This document shows, piece by piece, positions 7,701-18,217 of a stretch of DNA of 64,000 bases (positions are counted from its first letter, which is position 1; every line of letters starts with the position of its first letter). The DNA comes from Leclercia pneumoniae (lineage in GTDB: Bacteria; Pseudomonadota; Gammaproteobacteria; Enterobacterales; Enterobacteriaceae): NCBI RefSeq assembly GCF_017348915.1, contig NZ_CP071383.1, positions 744,001 to 808,000 of the forward strand. Reading direction: 5' to 3'. The notes under the pieces are model-generated. The model had not been told where the DNA came from. It was given only the letters and a program-made list of their open reading frames with translations, and did no database searches. A program made the translations under genes and the position numbers.

Positions 7701-9260
7701 ATGCAACGCCGTGATTTTTTAAAATATTCTGCTGCGCTGGGTGTCGCCAGCGCGCTTCCGATCTGGAGTCGTGCGGTATTTGCCGCCGACAGGCCCGCTT
7801 TGCCTATCCCTGACTTAATCGCTCCCGATGCACGAAATCAAATCCGTCTGGTCGTCCAGCAGGGGAAAACCACCTTTGGCCCACATCAGGCCACCACATG
7901 GGGCTATAACGGTAATCTGCTCGGCCCGGCTCTCCAGCTGCGCCAGGGTAAAGCTGTTACCGTTAATATTCACAATACCCTCGCTCAGGAGACCACGCTT
8001 CACTGGCACGGACTGGAGGTGCCCGGCGAGGTGGATGGTGGGCCGCAGGGGGTTATCAAACCAGGCGGTCAGCGCACGGTCTCTTTTACGCCGCAACAGC
8101 GTGCGGCAACCTGCTGGTTTCACCCCCATCAGCACGGCAAAACCGGCCATCAGGTGGCGATGGGATTAGCCGGGCTGGTGCTGATTGAAGACGATGAAAG
8201 CCGATTGCTGCGTCTGCCGAAGCAGTGGGGCATTGATGATGTGCCAGTGATTGTGCAGGACAAGAAGTTTACCGCCGACGGGCAGATCGATTATCAGCTC
8301 GACGTGATGAGCGCAGCCGTAGGCTGGTTTGGCGACACGCTGTTAACCAACGGTGCGGTTTATCCTCAGCACAGCGCACCCAAAGGCTGGCTGCGTCTGC
8401 GCCTGCTCAACGGGTGTAACGCCCGCTCCCTCAACTTTGCTACCAGCGACAAGCGCCCGCTGTATGTGGTGGCGAGCGACGGCGGTCTGCTGCCGGAGCC
8501 GGTTAAGGTAAGCGAGCTGCCGATGCTGATGGGCGAGCGCTTTGAGGTGTTGGTGGATATCAGCGACGGTAAGGCATTTGACCTGGTGACCCTGCCGGTC
8601 AGCCAGATGGGGATGGCCGTTGCGCCATTTGATAAGCCGCATCCGGTATTGCGCGTCCAGCCGCTCCTGGTGGCGGCCTCCGGCACGCTACCCGATAAAC
8701 TGGCTAGCCTGCCGGCGTTACCCGCTCTGGAGGGGCTTACAGAGCGTAAGCTGCACCTTTCGATGGACCCGATGCTCGATATGATGGGCATGCAGGCCCT
8801 GATGAAGCGCTATGGCCATCAGGCAATGTCCGGTATGCAGCACGGGCAGATGGAAGGCCATATGAATATGGATCACGGCAAGATGGGCGGCATGAACCAC
8901 GGCGGGCATGGATTCGATTTGCACAATGCCAATATGATCAACGGCAAAGCTTTCGATATGAACACCCCGATGTTCGCGGCGACCAAAGGGCAGTATGAAC
9001 GCTGGTTCATCTCCGGCGAGGGGGACATGATGCTGCACCCGTTCCACATCCACGGTACCCAGTTCCGCATTCTCTCGGAAAACGGCAACGCGCCTGCCGC
9101 GCATCGTTCAGGCTGGAAAGATACCGTGAAGGTAGAAGGGGGCGTGAGCGAGGTGCTGGTGAAGTTTGATCACGATGCACCGAAGGCGTTTGCTTATATG
9201 GCGCACTGTCATCTGCTGGAACATGAAGATACGGGAATGATGCTGGGGTTCACGGTTTAG
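7701..9260 (+). CDS. cueO: Multicopper oxidase CueO
   Basis: Periplasmic laccase-like enzyme that oxidises Cu(I) to Cu(II) and protects against copper. It has 519 residues with a twin-arginine signal (QRRDFLKYS, cleaved after VFA). Copper ligands are visible: [22 protein letters not shown] and the type 1/type 3 motif [13 protein letters not shown] Met/His-rich insert (about residues 355-410) is the CueO copper-binding segment. I chose the ATG at 7701 because AAGGA lies 7 bases upstream; the ATG six bases earlier is too close. The CueR promoter lies directly upstream. Confidence 0.97.
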   Translation: MQRRDFLKYSAALGVASALPIWSRAVFAADRPALPIPDLIAPDARNQIRLVVQQGKTTFGPHQATTWGYNGNLLGPALQLRQGKAVTVNIHNTLAQETTLHWHGLEVPGEVDGGPQGVIKPGGQRTVSFTPQQRAATCWFHPHQHGKTGHQVAMGLAGLVLIEDDESRLLRLPKQWGIDDVPVIVQDKKFTADGQIDYQLDVMSAAVGWFGDTLLTNGAVYPQHSAPKGWLRLRLLNGCNARSLNFATSDKRPLYVVASDGGLLPEPVKVSELPMLMGERFEVLVDISDGKAFDLVTLPVSQMGMAVAPFDKPHPVLRVQPLLVAASGTLPDKLASLPALPALEGLTERKLHLSMDPMLDMMGMQALMKRYGHQAMSGMQHGQMEGHMNMDHGKMGGMNHGGHGFDLHNANMINGKAFDMNTPMFAATKGQYERWFISGEGDMMLHPFHIHGTQFRILSENGNAPAAHRSGWKDTVKVEGGVSEVLVKFDHDAPKAFAYMAHCHLLEHEDTGMMLGFTV

Positions 9261-9275
9261 CTCTGAGCTGACTGA

Positions 9276-9348
9276 TGCCCTCACCCTGGCCCTCTCCCAT
9301 GGGGAGAGGGGACAAACACTAAAAACGGCAACCGAGGTTGCCGTTTTG
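9276..9348. repeat. Composite dispersed repeat: CTCTCCC palindrome plus AACGGCAACC hairpin
   Basis: GCCCTCACCCTGG, then the palindrome CCCTCTCCC-ATG-GGGAGAGGG (9290-9310), the linker ACAAACACTAA and the hairpin AACGGCAACC/GGTTGCCGTT. The complements of 35225-35319 and 35320-35400 show the same order, including the linker (ACAAATACTAA and ACAAACACTAA). The joint conservation of both hairpins and linker indicates one repeat unit. Confidence 0.75.
9321..9347. terminator. Bidirectional terminator between cueO and gcd
   Basis: AAAACGGCAACC-GA-GGTTGCCGTTTT, with A and T tracts on the two sides, so it can stop transcription from either convergent gene. It is one of six near-identical copies in the window. 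Confidence 0.8.
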
Positions 9349-9351
9349 CTT

Positions 9352-11742
9352 TTACTTTGTGTCGTCCGGCAGAGCATAAGCAACAATGTAGTCGCCCATC
9401 TTCGTACCAAACGAACCGTGACCACCTGCAGAGATGACAACATACTGCTTGCCATTCACTTCATAGGTCATCGGCGTGGCTTGTCCACCCGCTGGCAGAC
9501 GGCCTTGCCACAGCTTCTCACCGTTGGTCATGTTGTACGCACGCAGGTAGTTATCTGCGGTTGCGGCAATGAACAGCACGTTACCGGCGGTAGAGATTGG
9601 GCCACCCAGCATTGGCATACCCATATTGAACGGCACAGGAACCGGCATCGGGAACGGCATGCTGTCCTGCGGCGTACCAATACGTTTTTTCCAGACAACC
9701 TGATTGGTTTTCAGATCCAGCGCAGAGATGTAACCCCAGGCAGGCTGTTTACACGGCAGGCCAAACGGAGAGAGGAACGGGTTCAGCGTCACGCCATACG
9801 GCACGCCATACTGCGGCTGAATACCGGCTTCGGTACCGCTGCCTTTCGCATCTTTCGGCTGCTCCATTGGGTTGCCCGGGCCGCGCGGAATCAGTTTCGA
9901 GACAAACGGCAGCGCCATCGGGTTAGCAATTGCCACCTGACGGTTAGGGTCAACGGAGATCCCGCCCCATTCAAACATCCCCAGGTTACCCGGGAAGACC
10001 AGCGTGCCCTGTTCAGACGGCGGAGTGAAGATACCTTCATAGCGCAGCTGATGGAACATCACGCGGCACACCAGCTGGTCAAACATGGTGGCACCCCACA
10101 TGTCTGCACCGCTGAGGTCTTTCTTCGGACGGAAGCTCAGGTCAGAGAACGGCTGCGTTTTGCTGACGTAGTCGCCTTTGGCTGCGCCCTGTGGAACCGG
10201 TTTTTCCGGAGCAGGGACGACCAGCTTACCGTTGCTGCGATCCAGCACGAAGATGTTGCCGGTTTTCGCCGGAGCGTAGATCACCGGAACGGTTTTACCG
10301 TTAACGGTAATGTCCGCCAGCGTCGGCTGGGACGGCATATCCATATCCCACAGATCGTGGTGAACGGTCTGATAGCTCCACGCCAGCTTACCGGTGGTCG
10401 CGTTCAGCGCCACGATGGCGCTCGCGTAGCGCTCTTGCTCCGGCGTACGATTGCCGCCCCAGATATCCGGCGTGGACACGCCCATTGGCAGGTAGACCAG
10501 GTCCAGCTTCGCGTCATACGCGGCAGGGGCCCAGGAGTTTGGCGAGTTAAAGGTAAAGGTGTGTTCGTCTGATGGGATCGCGTTTGGATCTTTCGCGCCC
10601 GGGTCGAAGGCCCACAGCAGTTTACCGGTATTCACGTCAAAACCACGGATAACGCCCGAGGTTTCGCGGGTAGAGAAGTTATCCGTTACCGAACCGGCAA
10701 TCACGATGGTTTTATCGGTGATGATTGGTGGAGAGGTCGGCTCATACAGACCCGGCGTGGTATCCGGCATGTTGGTCTGCAGATTCAGGATACCCTTGTT
10801 AGCGAAGGTTTCGCACAGCTTGCCCGTTTCGGCGTTGATGGCAAACAGACGACCATCGTTGACCGGCAGCATAATGCGGCGCGGACAGTCGGCAATGACT
10901 TCCGGGCTGGCATTATCGGCACGCGCTTCGTGGTAAGAGACACCGCGGCAGGTAACGTGCTGGAACGACGGGTTGGAGTTCAGCTGTGGATCGAAGTGCC
11001 ATTTCTCTTTACCGGTGGCCGCGTCGAGCGCGAACAGACGCTGGTGCGCCGTACACAGGTAGAGCATGTTGCCCACTTTGATTGGCGTCACTTCGTTGGT
11101 CAGCTCGCCCGGATCGTTAGGCATTTTCAGGTCGCCAGTACGGAAGACCCAGGCTTCTTTCAGATCTTTAACGTTATCGGCGTTGATCTGTTTTAACGGA
11201 GAGTAACGCTGACCTTCCTGGTTACGCCCGTAGGCCGGCCAGTCGCCATCAGCCACCTGCGAAATCGCTGCGGCAGGCGTCGATTCGCTGCTCAGGGTGC
11301 CTTTGACTTCCTGCGGATCGTTAAAACCCGCCCATGTCAGGATGCCACCGCTGATTAACAGCGCCACGACCAGCGCCGCAACGGCACCGCTGGACGGCAC
11401 CCAAAGACGGCGCCAGACGAATGGCAGGATCAGCCAGATGCCAAAGAAGACCAGGATGTCACTGCGCGGGGTCAGTGCCCAGAAATCGAAACCGACTTCC
11501 CAGACGCCCCAAATCATTGTTGCAAGGAGCAGGGCGGCATACAGCCACAGTGCTGATTGCTTTCTACGCCACAGCAGGACGGTGACGCCAACCATAACCA
11601 GACCCGCGATCGGGTAGTACCAGGAGCCGCCAATTGCGACCAGCCAGACGCCACCGATTAACAGATACAGCGCGCAGAAAGCTGCGAACACCGCCGTTAA
11701 TGTCACCAGTAGACGGGGCTGTTGAGATTTTGTTTCAGCCAT
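9352..11742 (-). CDS. gcd: PQQ-dependent membrane glucose dehydrogenase
   Basis: Oxidises glucose to gluconolactone in the periplasm and passes electrons to ubiquinone. The product has 796 residues, as in E. coli. Five hydrophobic segments fill about residues 10-145; the rest is an eight-bladed quinoprotein propeller starting near DWPAYGRNQEGQRYSPL. Typical motifs include WVFRTGD, GGPISTAGNVLFIAATADNYLRA and SAGGHGSFGTKMGDY near the C-terminus. No PQQ synthesis genes are in the window, so holoenzyme may depend on genes elsewhere or on external PQQ. A symmetric CRP site lies 63 bases upstream. Confidence 0.97.
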   Translation of the reverse strand: MAETKSQQPRLLVTLTAVFAAFCALYLLIGGVWLVAIGGSWYYPIAGLVMVGVTVLLWRRKQSALWLYAALLLATMIWGVWEVGFDFWALTPRSDILVFFGIWLILPFVWRRLWVPSSGAVAALVVALLISGGILTWAGFNDPQEVKGTLSSESTPAAAISQVADGDWPAYGRNQEGQRYSPLKQINADNVKDLKEAWVFRTGDLKMPNDPGELTNEVTPIKVGNMLYLCTAHQRLFALDAATGKEKWHFDPQLNSNPSFQHVTCRGVSYHEARADNASPEVIADCPRRIMLPVNDGRLFAINAETGKLCETFANKGILNLQTNMPDTTPGLYEPTSPPIITDKTIVIAGSVTDNFSTRETSGVIRGFDVNTGKLLWAFDPGAKDPNAIPSDEHTFTFNSPNSWAPAAYDAKLDLVYLPMGVSTPDIWGGNRTPEQERYASAIVALNATTGKLAWSYQTVHHDLWDMDMPSQPTLADITVNGKTVPVIYAPAKTGNIFVLDRSNGKLVVPAPEKPVPQGAAKGDYVSKTQPFSDLSFRPKKDLSGADMWGATMFDQLVCRVMFHQLRYEGIFTPPSEQGTLVFPGNLGMFEWGGISVDPNRQVAIANPMALPFVSKLIPRGPGNPMEQPKDAKGSGTEAGIQPQYGVPYGVTLNPFLSPFGLPCKQPAWGYISALDLKTNQVVWKKRIGTPQDSMPFPMPVPVPFNMGMPMLGGPISTAGNVLFIAATADNYLRAYNMTNGEKLWQGRLPAGGQATPMTYEVNGKQYVVISAGGHGSFGTKMGDYIVAYALPDDTK

Positions 11743-11804
11743 AGAAAATGTACTCGTCAGTTTTGTTAATTATTTGCTAGCAATTAATTATAGGTATTAA
11801 CAAG

Positions 11805-11820
11805 TGTGATCGGAATCACA
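11805..11820. promoter_or_regulatory. CRP-binding site between gcd and hpt
   Basis: TGTGA-TCGGAA-TCACA is a full match to both half-sites of the CRP consensus. It lies 63 bases upstream of gcd and 47 bases upstream of the hpt -10 box. In E. coli gcd is reported to be under cAMP-CRP control. Confidence 0.75.
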
Positions 11821-11863
11821 AATTTTGCTTTTTATATCTCATGCGCCAGGGCTATCCATTTGC

Positions 11864-11872
11864 TGTTATAAT
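11864..11872 (+). promoter_or_regulatory. Extended -10 promoter of hpt
   Basis: TGTTATAAT: a perfect TATAAT (11867-11872) preceded by the TG of an extended -10. No good -35 box is seen at the expected distance. Confidence 0.55.
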
Positions 11873-11949
11873 GGCCCGCTTGTGAATCGATGACGGACGC
11901 AGGTTCATCCGCATTGAGAGATGTGTTTTACAATCAAACGGTTAGTAAT

Positions 11950-12486
11950 ATGAAACATACTGTTGAAGTGATGATCCCGGAAGCGGAGATCAAAGCGCGT
12001 ATCGCCGAGCTGGGCCGTGAAATTACCGCGCATTATAAAGACAGCGGTTCTGATATGGTGCTGGTGGGGCTGTTACGCGGTTCCTTCATGTTTATGGCCG
12101 ACCTGTGCCGTGAAGTCCAGGTATCCCATGAAGTCGATTTTATGACCGCCTCCAGCTATGGCAGCGGCATGTCGACAACCCGCGATGTGAAAATCCTCAA
12201 AGATCTGGATGAGGATATTCGCGGTAAAGATGTACTGATCGTTGAGGACATCATCGACTCTGGCAACACGCTCTCCAAAGTGCGCGAAATCCTGAGCCTG
12301 CGTGGGCCGAAATCCCTCGCCATCTGTACCCTGCTGGATAAACCGACCCGTCGTGAAGTGGACGTGCCGGTAGAGTATATCGGTTTCTCTATCCCGGATG
12401 AGTTCGTTGTGGGCTACGGTATCGACTACGCTCAGCGTTATCGCCATCTGCCTTACATCGGCAAAGTGGTGCTACTGGACGAGTGA
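11950..12486 (+). CDS. hpt: Hypoxanthine phosphoribosyltransferase
   Basis: Salvages hypoxanthine (and weakly guanine) to the nucleotide using PRPP. The product has 178 residues, as in E. coli. The PRPP loop is [20 protein letters not shown] is the flexible loop. The ATG at 11950 gives [15 protein letters not shown], the E. coli N-terminus; an upstream in-frame ATG at 11890 would add 20 unrelated residues. No strong ribosome site is seen before 11950. Confidence 0.96.
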   Translation: MKHTVEVMIPEAEIKARIAELGREITAHYKDSGSDMVLVGLLRGSFMFMADLCREVQVSHEVDFMTASSYGSGMSTTRDVKILKDLDEDIRGKDVLIVEDIIDSGNTLSKVREILSLRGPKSLAICTLLDKPTRREVDVPVEYIGFSIPDEFVVGYGIDYAQRYRHLPYIGKVVLLDE

Positions 12487-12512
12487 TCGGCTGGATGAGA
12501 TCCGTAAGAGAC

Positions 12513-12545
12513 AAACGGCAACACTGAGGTTGCCGTTTTGTTTTT
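12513..12545. terminator. Bidirectional terminator between hpt and can
   Basis: AAACGGCAAC and GTTGCCGTTT pair around ACTGAG, followed by TGTTTTT. Same core sequence as the other five convergent-end hairpins; the CTCTCCC palindrome is not attached here. Confidence 0.75.
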
Positions 12546-12552
12546 CGGGCGC

Positions 12553-13215
12553 TTACTTGTGATTAACGTGCTTCTGTCTCAGGTTGGCAATCCCGGAACG
12601 ATAGCGTTGCTCCAGCGTCTCGCGGTTGGTGGCGGTCACTTCCAGATTGCGCAGCAAGCCATCATGAATTCCGTACGCCAGGCCGTGAATGGTCACCTTT
12701 TGCCCGCGCTTCCACGCTGACTGCATGATTGTTGAGTGGCCCAGGTTGTACACCTGCTCCATGACGTTGAGTTCACACAGGGTATCGAGGCGGCGCTCCT
12801 GCGGCATTTCTCCCAGCAGTGAGCTATGTTTGAACCAGATATCGCGGATGTGCAGCAGCCAGTTGTCAATCAGCCCCAGTTCCGTGTTTTCAACCGCCGC
12901 CTGAACGCCGCCGCAGCCGTAGTGGCCACAGATAATGATATGTTCGACTTCCAGAACATCGACGGCATATTGCACGACAGAGAGACAGTTAAGGTCGGTA
13001 TGGATGACCAGGTTGGCGACGTTACGGTGGACAAAAAGTTCGCCGGGTTCAAGGCCGGTGAGCCGCTCAGCAGGAACGCGGCTGTCAGAACACCCTATCC
13101 ATAAAAAGCGCGGTTTCTGCGCCTGCGCCAGCGTTTCGAAAAAGCCGGGATCCTCTTCCACCAGCATTTTTGACCATAGTGCATTATTGCTGATGAGTGT
13201 ATCTATGTCTTTCAT
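12553..13215 (-). CDS. can: Beta-class carbonic anhydrase
   Basis: Hydrates CO2 to bicarbonate, needed for growth in air. The product has 220 residues, as in E. coli Can. Zinc ligands are Cys42 and Asp44 (GCSDSRVP) plus His and Cys in [10 protein letters not shown]. The ATG at 13215 gives [17 protein letters not shown]; the open frame continues 40 codons upstream through the divergent yadG promoter region and is not family-like. Divergent to yadG. Confidence 0.97.
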   Translation of the reverse strand: MKDIDTLISNNALWSKMLVEEDPGFFETLAQAQKPRFLWIGCSDSRVPAERLTGLEPGELFVHRNVANLVIHTDLNCLSVVQYAVDVLEVEHIIICGHYGCGGVQAAVENTELGLIDNWLLHIRDIWFKHSSLLGEMPQERRLDTLCELNVMEQVYNLGHSTIMQSAWKRGQKVTIHGLAYGIHDGLLRNLEVTATNRETLEQRYRSGIANLRQKHVNHK

Positions 13216-13322
13216 GGCGGTTAACGGCCTGTAACCAAGTGAGTGCGTTGCGCTAATATAGGGCAACGTGATTTTTTTTAAAACCACACTCGATGTGAAA
13301 GAACTTAAGGTAAGTCTAATCC

Positions 13323-14249
13323 ATGACGATTGCACTGGAGCTTGAACAGCTTAAGAAAACCTATCCCGGCGGCGTTCAGGCGCTCCGTGGTATAGATCTG
13401 AAGGTGGAGGCCGGTGATTTTTACGCGCTTCTGGGGCCTAACGGGGCAGGAAAATCCACCACTATCGGCATTATCAGCTCACTGGTTAATAAAACCTCTG
13501 GCCGGGTCAGCGTCTTCGGCTACGACCTGGAAAAAGATGTCGTCAATGCCAAGCGTCAACTGGGGTTGGTGCCGCAGGAGTTCAACTTCAACCCGTTCGA
13601 GACCGTACAGCAGATCGTCGTAAACCAGGCGGGCTATTACGGGGTTGAGCGCAAAGATGCCGTTGAGCGTAGCGAAAAATACCTGAAACAGCTCGACCTG
13701 TGGGAAAAGCGCAATGAGCGTGCACGGATGCTCTCCGGCGGTATGAAGCGCCGTCTGATGATTGCCCGTGCGCTGATGCACGAGCCAAAGCTGCTGATAC
13801 TTGATGAACCGACCGCGGGTGTCGATATCGAGCTGCGTCGTTCCATGTGGGGGTTCCTGAAAGATCTGAACGACAAAGGCACCACCATTATTCTGACAAC
13901 TCACTACCTCGAAGAGGCGGAGATGCTGTGCCGTAATATCGGCATCATTCAGCATGGCGAGCTGGTGGAAAACACCTCCATGAAAAATCTGCTCTCAAAG
14001 CTGAAGTCAGAGACCTTTATTCTCGATCTGGCGGCGAAAAGCGCGCTGCCGAAGCTGGAAGGCTATCAATACCGGCTGGTGGATACGTCCACGCTTGAAG
14101 TGGAAGTTCTGCGTGAGCAGGGAATTAATAGCGTATTTAGTCAACTGAGTGCTCAGGGAATTCAGGTGTTGAGTATGCGTAACAAAGCCAACCGACTGGA
14201 AGAGCTGTTCGTCTCGCTGGTCCATCAGAAACAAGGAGAAAGCGCATGA
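13323..14249 (+). CDS. yadG: ABC transporter ATP-binding protein YadG
   Basis: ATPase subunit of an exporter-type ABC transporter whose substrate is unknown. It has 308 residues with Walker A (GPNGAGKST), Q-loop (LVPQEF), signature LSGGMKRR, Walker B ([12 protein letters not shown]) and a switch His in LTTHYLEE. The C-terminal extension after about 220 resembles drug/polysaccharide exporters. It overlaps yadH by 4 bases (ATGA), so both are co-translated. Confidence 0.94.
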   Translation: MTIALELEQLKKTYPGGVQALRGIDLKVEAGDFYALLGPNGAGKSTTIGIISSLVNKTSGRVSVFGYDLEKDVVNAKRQLGLVPQEFNFNPFETVQQIVVNQAGYYGVERKDAVERSEKYLKQLDLWEKRNERARMLSGGMKRRLMIARALMHEPKLLILDEPTAGVDIELRRSMWGFLKDLNDKGTTIILTTHYLEEAEMLCRNIGIIQHGELVENTSMKNLLSKLKSETFILDLAAKSALPKLEGYQYRLVDTSTLEVEVLREQGINSVFSQLSAQGIQVLSMRNKANRLEELFVSLVHQKQGESA

Positions 14250-15016
14250 TGCAGCTTTACTGGGTGGCGCTGAAGAGTATCTGGGCCAAAGAGATCAATC
14301 GCTTTATGCGTATCTGGATCCAGACGCTGGTGCCGCCGGTGATCACCATGACCCTCTATTTCATCATCTTCGGCAATCTGATTGGGTCGCGAATTGGTGA
14401 GATGCACGGCTTTACTTACATGCAGTTCATCGTGCCAGGTTTGATTATGATGGCGGTGATCACCAACGCCTACGCCAACGTGGCATCGTCGTTCTTCAGC
14501 GCCAAGTTCCAGCGCAACATTGAAGAGTTGCTGGTGGCACCGGTACCGACGCATGTGATCATCGCCGGTTACGTAGGGGGCGGGGTAGCGCGTGGCTTGT
14601 GCGTAGGGGTATTGGTAACAGCAATTTCACTGTTCTTTGTGCCGTTCCAGGTACACTCCTGGCTGTTTGTCGGGCTGACGCTGCTGTTAACGGCAGTACT
14701 CTTCTCGCTGGCAGGCCTGCTCAATGCTGTCTTTGCGAAAACCTTTGATGATATCAGCCTGATCCCCACGTTCGTGCTGACGCCGCTGACCTACCTCGGC
14801 GGGGTATTCTACTCGCTGACGCTGCTGCCGCCGTTCTGGCAGGCGCTGTCACACCTGAACCCCATCGTCTACATGATTAGCGGTTTCCGTTTCGGTTTCC
14901 TTGGCATCTCTGATGTGCCGTTGGTGACGACAGTGGGCGTGCTGGCGATCTTTATCGTGGCGTTTTATCTGCTCTGCTACACCCTGATTCAACGGGGACG
15001 CGGCCTGCGTACCTAA
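14246..15016 (+). CDS. yadH: ABC-2 type permease YadH
   Basis: Membrane partner of YadG. It has 256 residues with six predicted hydrophobic segments and the ABC-2 permease motif near FDDISLIPTFVLTPLTYLGGVFY. Same length as E. coli YadH. The start overlaps the yadG stop. Substrate unknown. Confidence 0.94.
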   Translation: MMQLYWVALKSIWAKEINRFMRIWIQTLVPPVITMTLYFIIFGNLIGSRIGEMHGFTYMQFIVPGLIMMAVITNAYANVASSFFSAKFQRNIEELLVAPVPTHVIIAGYVGGGVARGLCVGVLVTAISLFFVPFQVHSWLFVGLTLLLTAVLFSLAGLLNAVFAKTFDDISLIPTFVLTPLTYLGGVFYSLTLLPPFWQALSHLNPIVYMISGFRFGFLGISDVPLVTTVGVLAIFIVAFYLLCYTLIQRGRGLRT

Positions 15017-15024
15017 CCTTCCTG

Positions 15025-15046
15025 CCCGGCGGCGCCCGCCGCCGGG
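15025..15046. repeat. GC-rich hairpin (REP-like) after yadH
   Basis: A perfect 9-bp stem CCCGGCGGC/GCCGCCGGG with a GCCC loop, 9 bases after yadH. No T-run follows directly. It looks like a REP-type element that may protect the upstream mRNA. Confidence 0.5.
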
Positions 15047-15129
15047 TCATGAGATACGGTTTTTTGACGGTCATCACCCCTGCAAATCCCGGCTCCCGCT
15101 ACACTACGCCTCTGCAAAAGGAGAATTGT

Positions 15130-15570
15130 ATGCTGGGTTGGGTAATCACATGCCATGATGAACAAGGGCAGGCGCTCCTGGATCAACTGACGGCCAGCTT
15201 TGGACCGCTGGTACAGTGCCAGGTGGTCAACTTCTGGCGTGGTCTGAGCACTAACATGCTGAGCCGCATGATGTGCGATGCGCTACACCATACCGACAGC
15301 GGAGAGGGTGTCATCTTCCTGACCGATATCACCGGCGCCGCGCCGTATCGCGCAGCGGCACTGCTCAGCCATAAACACCGCAACTGTGAAGTGATCACCG
15401 GGATCAGCTATCCGCTTCTGGAGGCGATGTATCCACTGCGTGAATCCCTGGACAGTGCGACCTTTCGCGATCGCATCGTGGCCCAGGGTGCGCCGCTTGT
15501 TAGCAGCCTCTGGCATCAGCAGCAAAAAAATCCCCCCTTTGTCCTGCTAAACGACCCGTACAAACATTAA
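15130..15570 (+). CDS. yadI: PTS EIIA type-4 (mannose family) domain protein YadI
   Basis: A single EIIA-Man domain of 146 residues beginning MLGWVITCHDEQGQALLDQL. The phospho-acceptor would be His9 in the family position. GEGVIFLTDITGAAPYRAAALL is the conserved EIIA-Man core. No EIIB, C or D genes are near, so it may have a regulatory role or work with a distant PTS. The ATG at 15130 follows AAAAGGAGAATTGT, a strong ribosome site, so the in-frame upstream codons are excluded. Confidence 0.92.
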   Translation: MLGWVITCHDEQGQALLDQLTASFGPLVQCQVVNFWRGLSTNMLSRMMCDALHHTDSGEGVIFLTDITGAAPYRAAALLSHKHRNCEVITGISYPLLEAMYPLRESLDSATFRDRIVAQGAPLVSSLWHQQQKNPPFVLLNDPYKH

Positions 15571-15573
15571 TCA

Positions 15574-15601
15574 TTGGTATCAGCGTCGCTTTTGTTACAA
15601 T
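15574..15601 (+). promoter_or_regulatory. yadE promoter
   Basis: TTGGTA (15574-15579), 16-bp spacer, TACAAT (15596-15601), about 33 bases before the yadE start. Confidence 0.45.
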
Positions 15602-15633
15602 GACGCCAGTTTTTAGCTCCCGATTAAGCTCTT

Positions 15634-16881
15634 ATGTTCTCGCGAATTGTTCTTCTGTTATTGCTGCTGCTCTCAGGTGGCGCGACCGCCAGCCTGTTAA
15701 GCCAGCAAGGGCTTCCCACCCGCTATATGCAAACCACCGAAGATGCGGCGATTTGGGCGCAGGTCGGCAACGGGGTGATTAACGTCGGCAATATTCGCGC
15801 CGGACAGATTCTGGCCGTCGTGCCTACCGCGGCCGATTACTTTGAATTCCGCTTTGGCTTCGGCACCGGTTTTATTGATAAAGGCCATCTGGAAGAGGTG
15901 CAGGGGAAGCAGCGCGTAGAAGACAGCCTCGGCGATCTGAATAAACCCCTCAGTAATCAGAATCTGATCACCTGGAAAGACACCCCGGTTTATAATGCGC
16001 CAAATGCCGGCAGCGCCCCCTTTGGCACTCTGGCAAATAACCTGCGTTATCCCATTCAGAGCAAGCTGAAAGATCGTTTAAACCAGACCTGGTTCCAGAT
16101 TCGTATCGGTAATCGCCTCGCGTGGGTCAGTAGCCTGGATGCGCAGGAAGATAACGGCCTGCCGGTACTCACTTATCACCACATTTTGCGTGATGAAGAG
16201 AACACCCGTTTTCGCCATACCTCCACCACGACCAGCGTACGTGCGTTTAATAACCAGATGGCGTGGCTGCGCGATCAGGGCTACACCACGCTGAACCTCT
16301 ATCAGTTGGAAGGGTATGTCCGTAACAAGATTAACCTGCCCGCGAAGGCAGTAGTGATTACGTTTGACGACGGTTTAAAATCGGTGAGTCGCTATGCTTA
16401 CCCCATTCTGAAAGCGTACGGGTTCAACGCCACCGCGTTTATTATCTCGTCGCGTATTAAACGCCATCCGCAGAAGTGGGATCCCAAAGCGCTGCAGTTT
16501 ATGAGCCTCTCCGAGCTACGTGAAATTCAGTCGGTGTTTGATTTCCAGTCACATACCCATTTTCTGCATCGGGTAGATGGCTATCATCATCCGATTCTGC
16601 TGAGCCGCAGTTACCATAATATTGTGATGGACTTTAAACACTCACGGCGGGCACTGGCGCAGTTCAACCCGCACGTGCTGTACCTCTCGTATCCGTTTGG
16701 TGGTTATAACGATAAAGCGGTGAAGGCGGCGAACGACGCCGGTTTTCATCTGGCGGTGACAACGGTGAAAGGGAAGGTGAAGCCGGGGGATAATCCGTTT
16801 TTACTCAAACGGTTATATATTCTCAGGACGGACTCTCTGGAGACGATGTCGCGGCTGATCAGCAATCAGCCGCAGGGGTAA
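15634..16881 (+). CDS. yadE: Polysaccharide deacetylase family protein YadE
   Basis: Exported protein of 415 residues. Signal peptide about 1-19. An SH3-like region (about 110-165) precedes a NodB-type deacetylase domain from about 180. VVITFDDG supplies the metal-binding Asp pair, FQSHTHFLH the His ligands and [11 protein letters not shown] a further motif. Substrate unknown; a periplasmic or surface N-acetylated glycan is likely. Convergent with panD, with only three bases between stop codons. Confidence 0.92.
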   Translation: MFSRIVLLLLLLLSGGATASLLSQQGLPTRYMQTTEDAAIWAQVGNGVINVGNIRAGQILAVVPTAADYFEFRFGFGTGFIDKGHLEEVQGKQRVEDSLGDLNKPLSNQNLITWKDTPVYNAPNAGSAPFGTLANNLRYPIQSKLKDRLNQTWFQIRIGNRLAWVSSLDAQEDNGLPVLTYHHILRDEENTRFRHTSTTTSVRAFNNQMAWLRDQGYTTLNLYQLEGYVRNKINLPAKAVVITFDDGLKSVSRYAYPILKAYGFNATAFIISSRIKRHPQKWDPKALQFMSLSELREIQSVFDFQSHTHFLHRVDGYHHPILLSRSYHNIVMDFKHSRRALAQFNPHVLYLSYPFGGYNDKAVKAANDAGFHLAVTTVKGKVKPGDNPFLLKRLYILRTDSLETMSRLISNQPQG

Positions 16882-16884
16882 TAC

Positions 16885-17265
16885 TCAGGCAACCTGGACC
16901 GGGATGGCCTTCGCGGTACGTTTCATTTCGTTGTCGCCTTCGAAATAGGCGACTTTTGGCTGCCAGCGGCGCGCTTCTTCATCGGACATCATGACAAAGC
17001 TGGCGATAATGACAATATCACCGACGTTAGCGCAGTGCGCAGCGGCACCGTTAACGGAGATGATTTTAGACCCCCGTTCAGCCGCAATGGCATAGGTGGA
17101 GAAACGGTTGCCGTTGCTCACGTTCCAGATATCAATGGCTTCGTTTTCAAGAATACCCGCCGCGTCGAGAAAATCCTGATCGATCGCGCAGGAGCCTTCA
17201 TAGTGCAGGTCGGCCTGGGTGACTTTGACACGGTGCAGCTTACCTTGCAGCATTTTGCGAATCAT
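16885..17265 (-). CDS. panD: Aspartate 1-decarboxylase proenzyme
   Basis: Makes beta-alanine for pantothenate. It has 126 residues. Self-cleavage occurs between Gly24 and Ser25 (HYEGSCAID), generating the pyruvoyl group; Lys9, Tyr22 and Tyr58 family residues are in place. The ATG at 17265 matches E. coli. It lies upstream of no yadD: panC starts 86 bases away, whereas E. coli has yadD between the two. Confidence 0.96.
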   Translation of the reverse strand: MIRKMLQGKLHRVKVTQADLHYEGSCAIDQDFLDAAGILENEAIDIWNVSNGNRFSTYAIAAERGSKIISVNGAAAHCANVGDIVIIASFVMMSDEEARRWQPKVAYFEGDNEMKRTAKAIPVQVA

Positions 17266-17351
17266 TACGTTTACCTTTACTCTCTGTCGTAACCCGCCGA
17301 TCAATAAGCGGGAGGGGTAACTAATCCGTTAGCTCTCTATCGGCTCAGCCA

Positions 17352-18206
17352 TTACTGAGCCAGTTCAACTACTGTGTTATCAATCAGCCGCGCCTGACCC
17401 AGCCAGGCGGCAACCAGAATGACTGCGCGTTTGCTGGTTGTCGAAAGCGCCAACAGCGTATCGGCATCCCGAATCTGGATATCATCCGCGCGAAAGCCCT
17501 TGTCATTCAATGCCTGCTCAGCGATGGCAATAATCTCTTCGCTGCTCAATGCTTTTTGCTGCAGCTGCTCGACCATGTCGCTCATAACTTTATACAGACC
17601 CGGTGCCAGTTTGCGCTGGTCTGCGGTGAGGTAACCATTGCGTGAACTCAGGGCCAGGCCATCTTTCGCGCGCACAATTGGCACGCCGACAATCTCGATG
17701 TCGTAACCCAGATCCTCAACCATCTTGCGAATCAGCGCCAGCTGCTGGAAATCTTTCTCACCAAAGCAGGCGATATCCGGCTGGACCAGATTGAATAGCT
17801 TACTGACGACGGTAGAGACCCCGCGGAAGTGGCCAGGGCGGCTGGCACCTTCGAGCATTGTGGAGATGCCAGGGACGTCGACGTAGGTGGTCTCCTCGGT
17901 CCCTTTCGGCCAGACTTCGTTCGGTGCCGGGGCGAAGACCAAATCAACGTGACGCTTATTCAGCTTCTCGCAATCCTCCTGCAACGTACGCGGATACCGC
18001 GCCAGGTCGTCGACGCGGTCAAACTGCATCGGGTTCACGAAGATACTCACCACCACCACATCGGCGCGGGCTTTGGCTTCGTCTACCAGCTTCATATGCC
18101 CGTCGTGCAGGTTGCCCATTGTAGGCACCAGCGCGATACGTTTACCTTCCTGACGCAGACGACGGATGTGCTGACGGAGCAGCGGCAGGGTTTCAATGAT
18201 TAGCAC
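17352..18206 (-). CDS. panC: Pantothenate synthetase
   Basis: ATP-dependent condensation of pantoate and beta-alanine. It has 284 residues. [10 protein letters not shown] carries the HxxH-type nucleotide motif; [23 protein letters not shown] (KMSKS-like) and GHFRGV are conserved. It lies 11 bases downstream of panB, forming a panBC operon. Confidence 0.97.
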   Translation of the reverse strand: MLIIETLPLLRQHIRRLRQEGKRIALVPTMGNLHDGHMKLVDEAKARADVVVVSIFVNPMQFDRVDDLARYPRTLQEDCEKLNKRHVDLVFAPAPNEVWPKGTEETTYVDVPGISTMLEGASRPGHFRGVSTVVSKLFNLVQPDIACFGEKDFQQLALIRKMVEDLGYDIEIVGVPIVRAKDGLALSSRNGYLTADQRKLAPGLYKVMSDMVEQLQQKALSSEEIIAIAEQALNDKGFRADDIQIRDADTLLALSTTSKRAVILVAAWLGQARLIDNTVVELAQ

Positions 18207-18217
18207 AACGAGACTCC

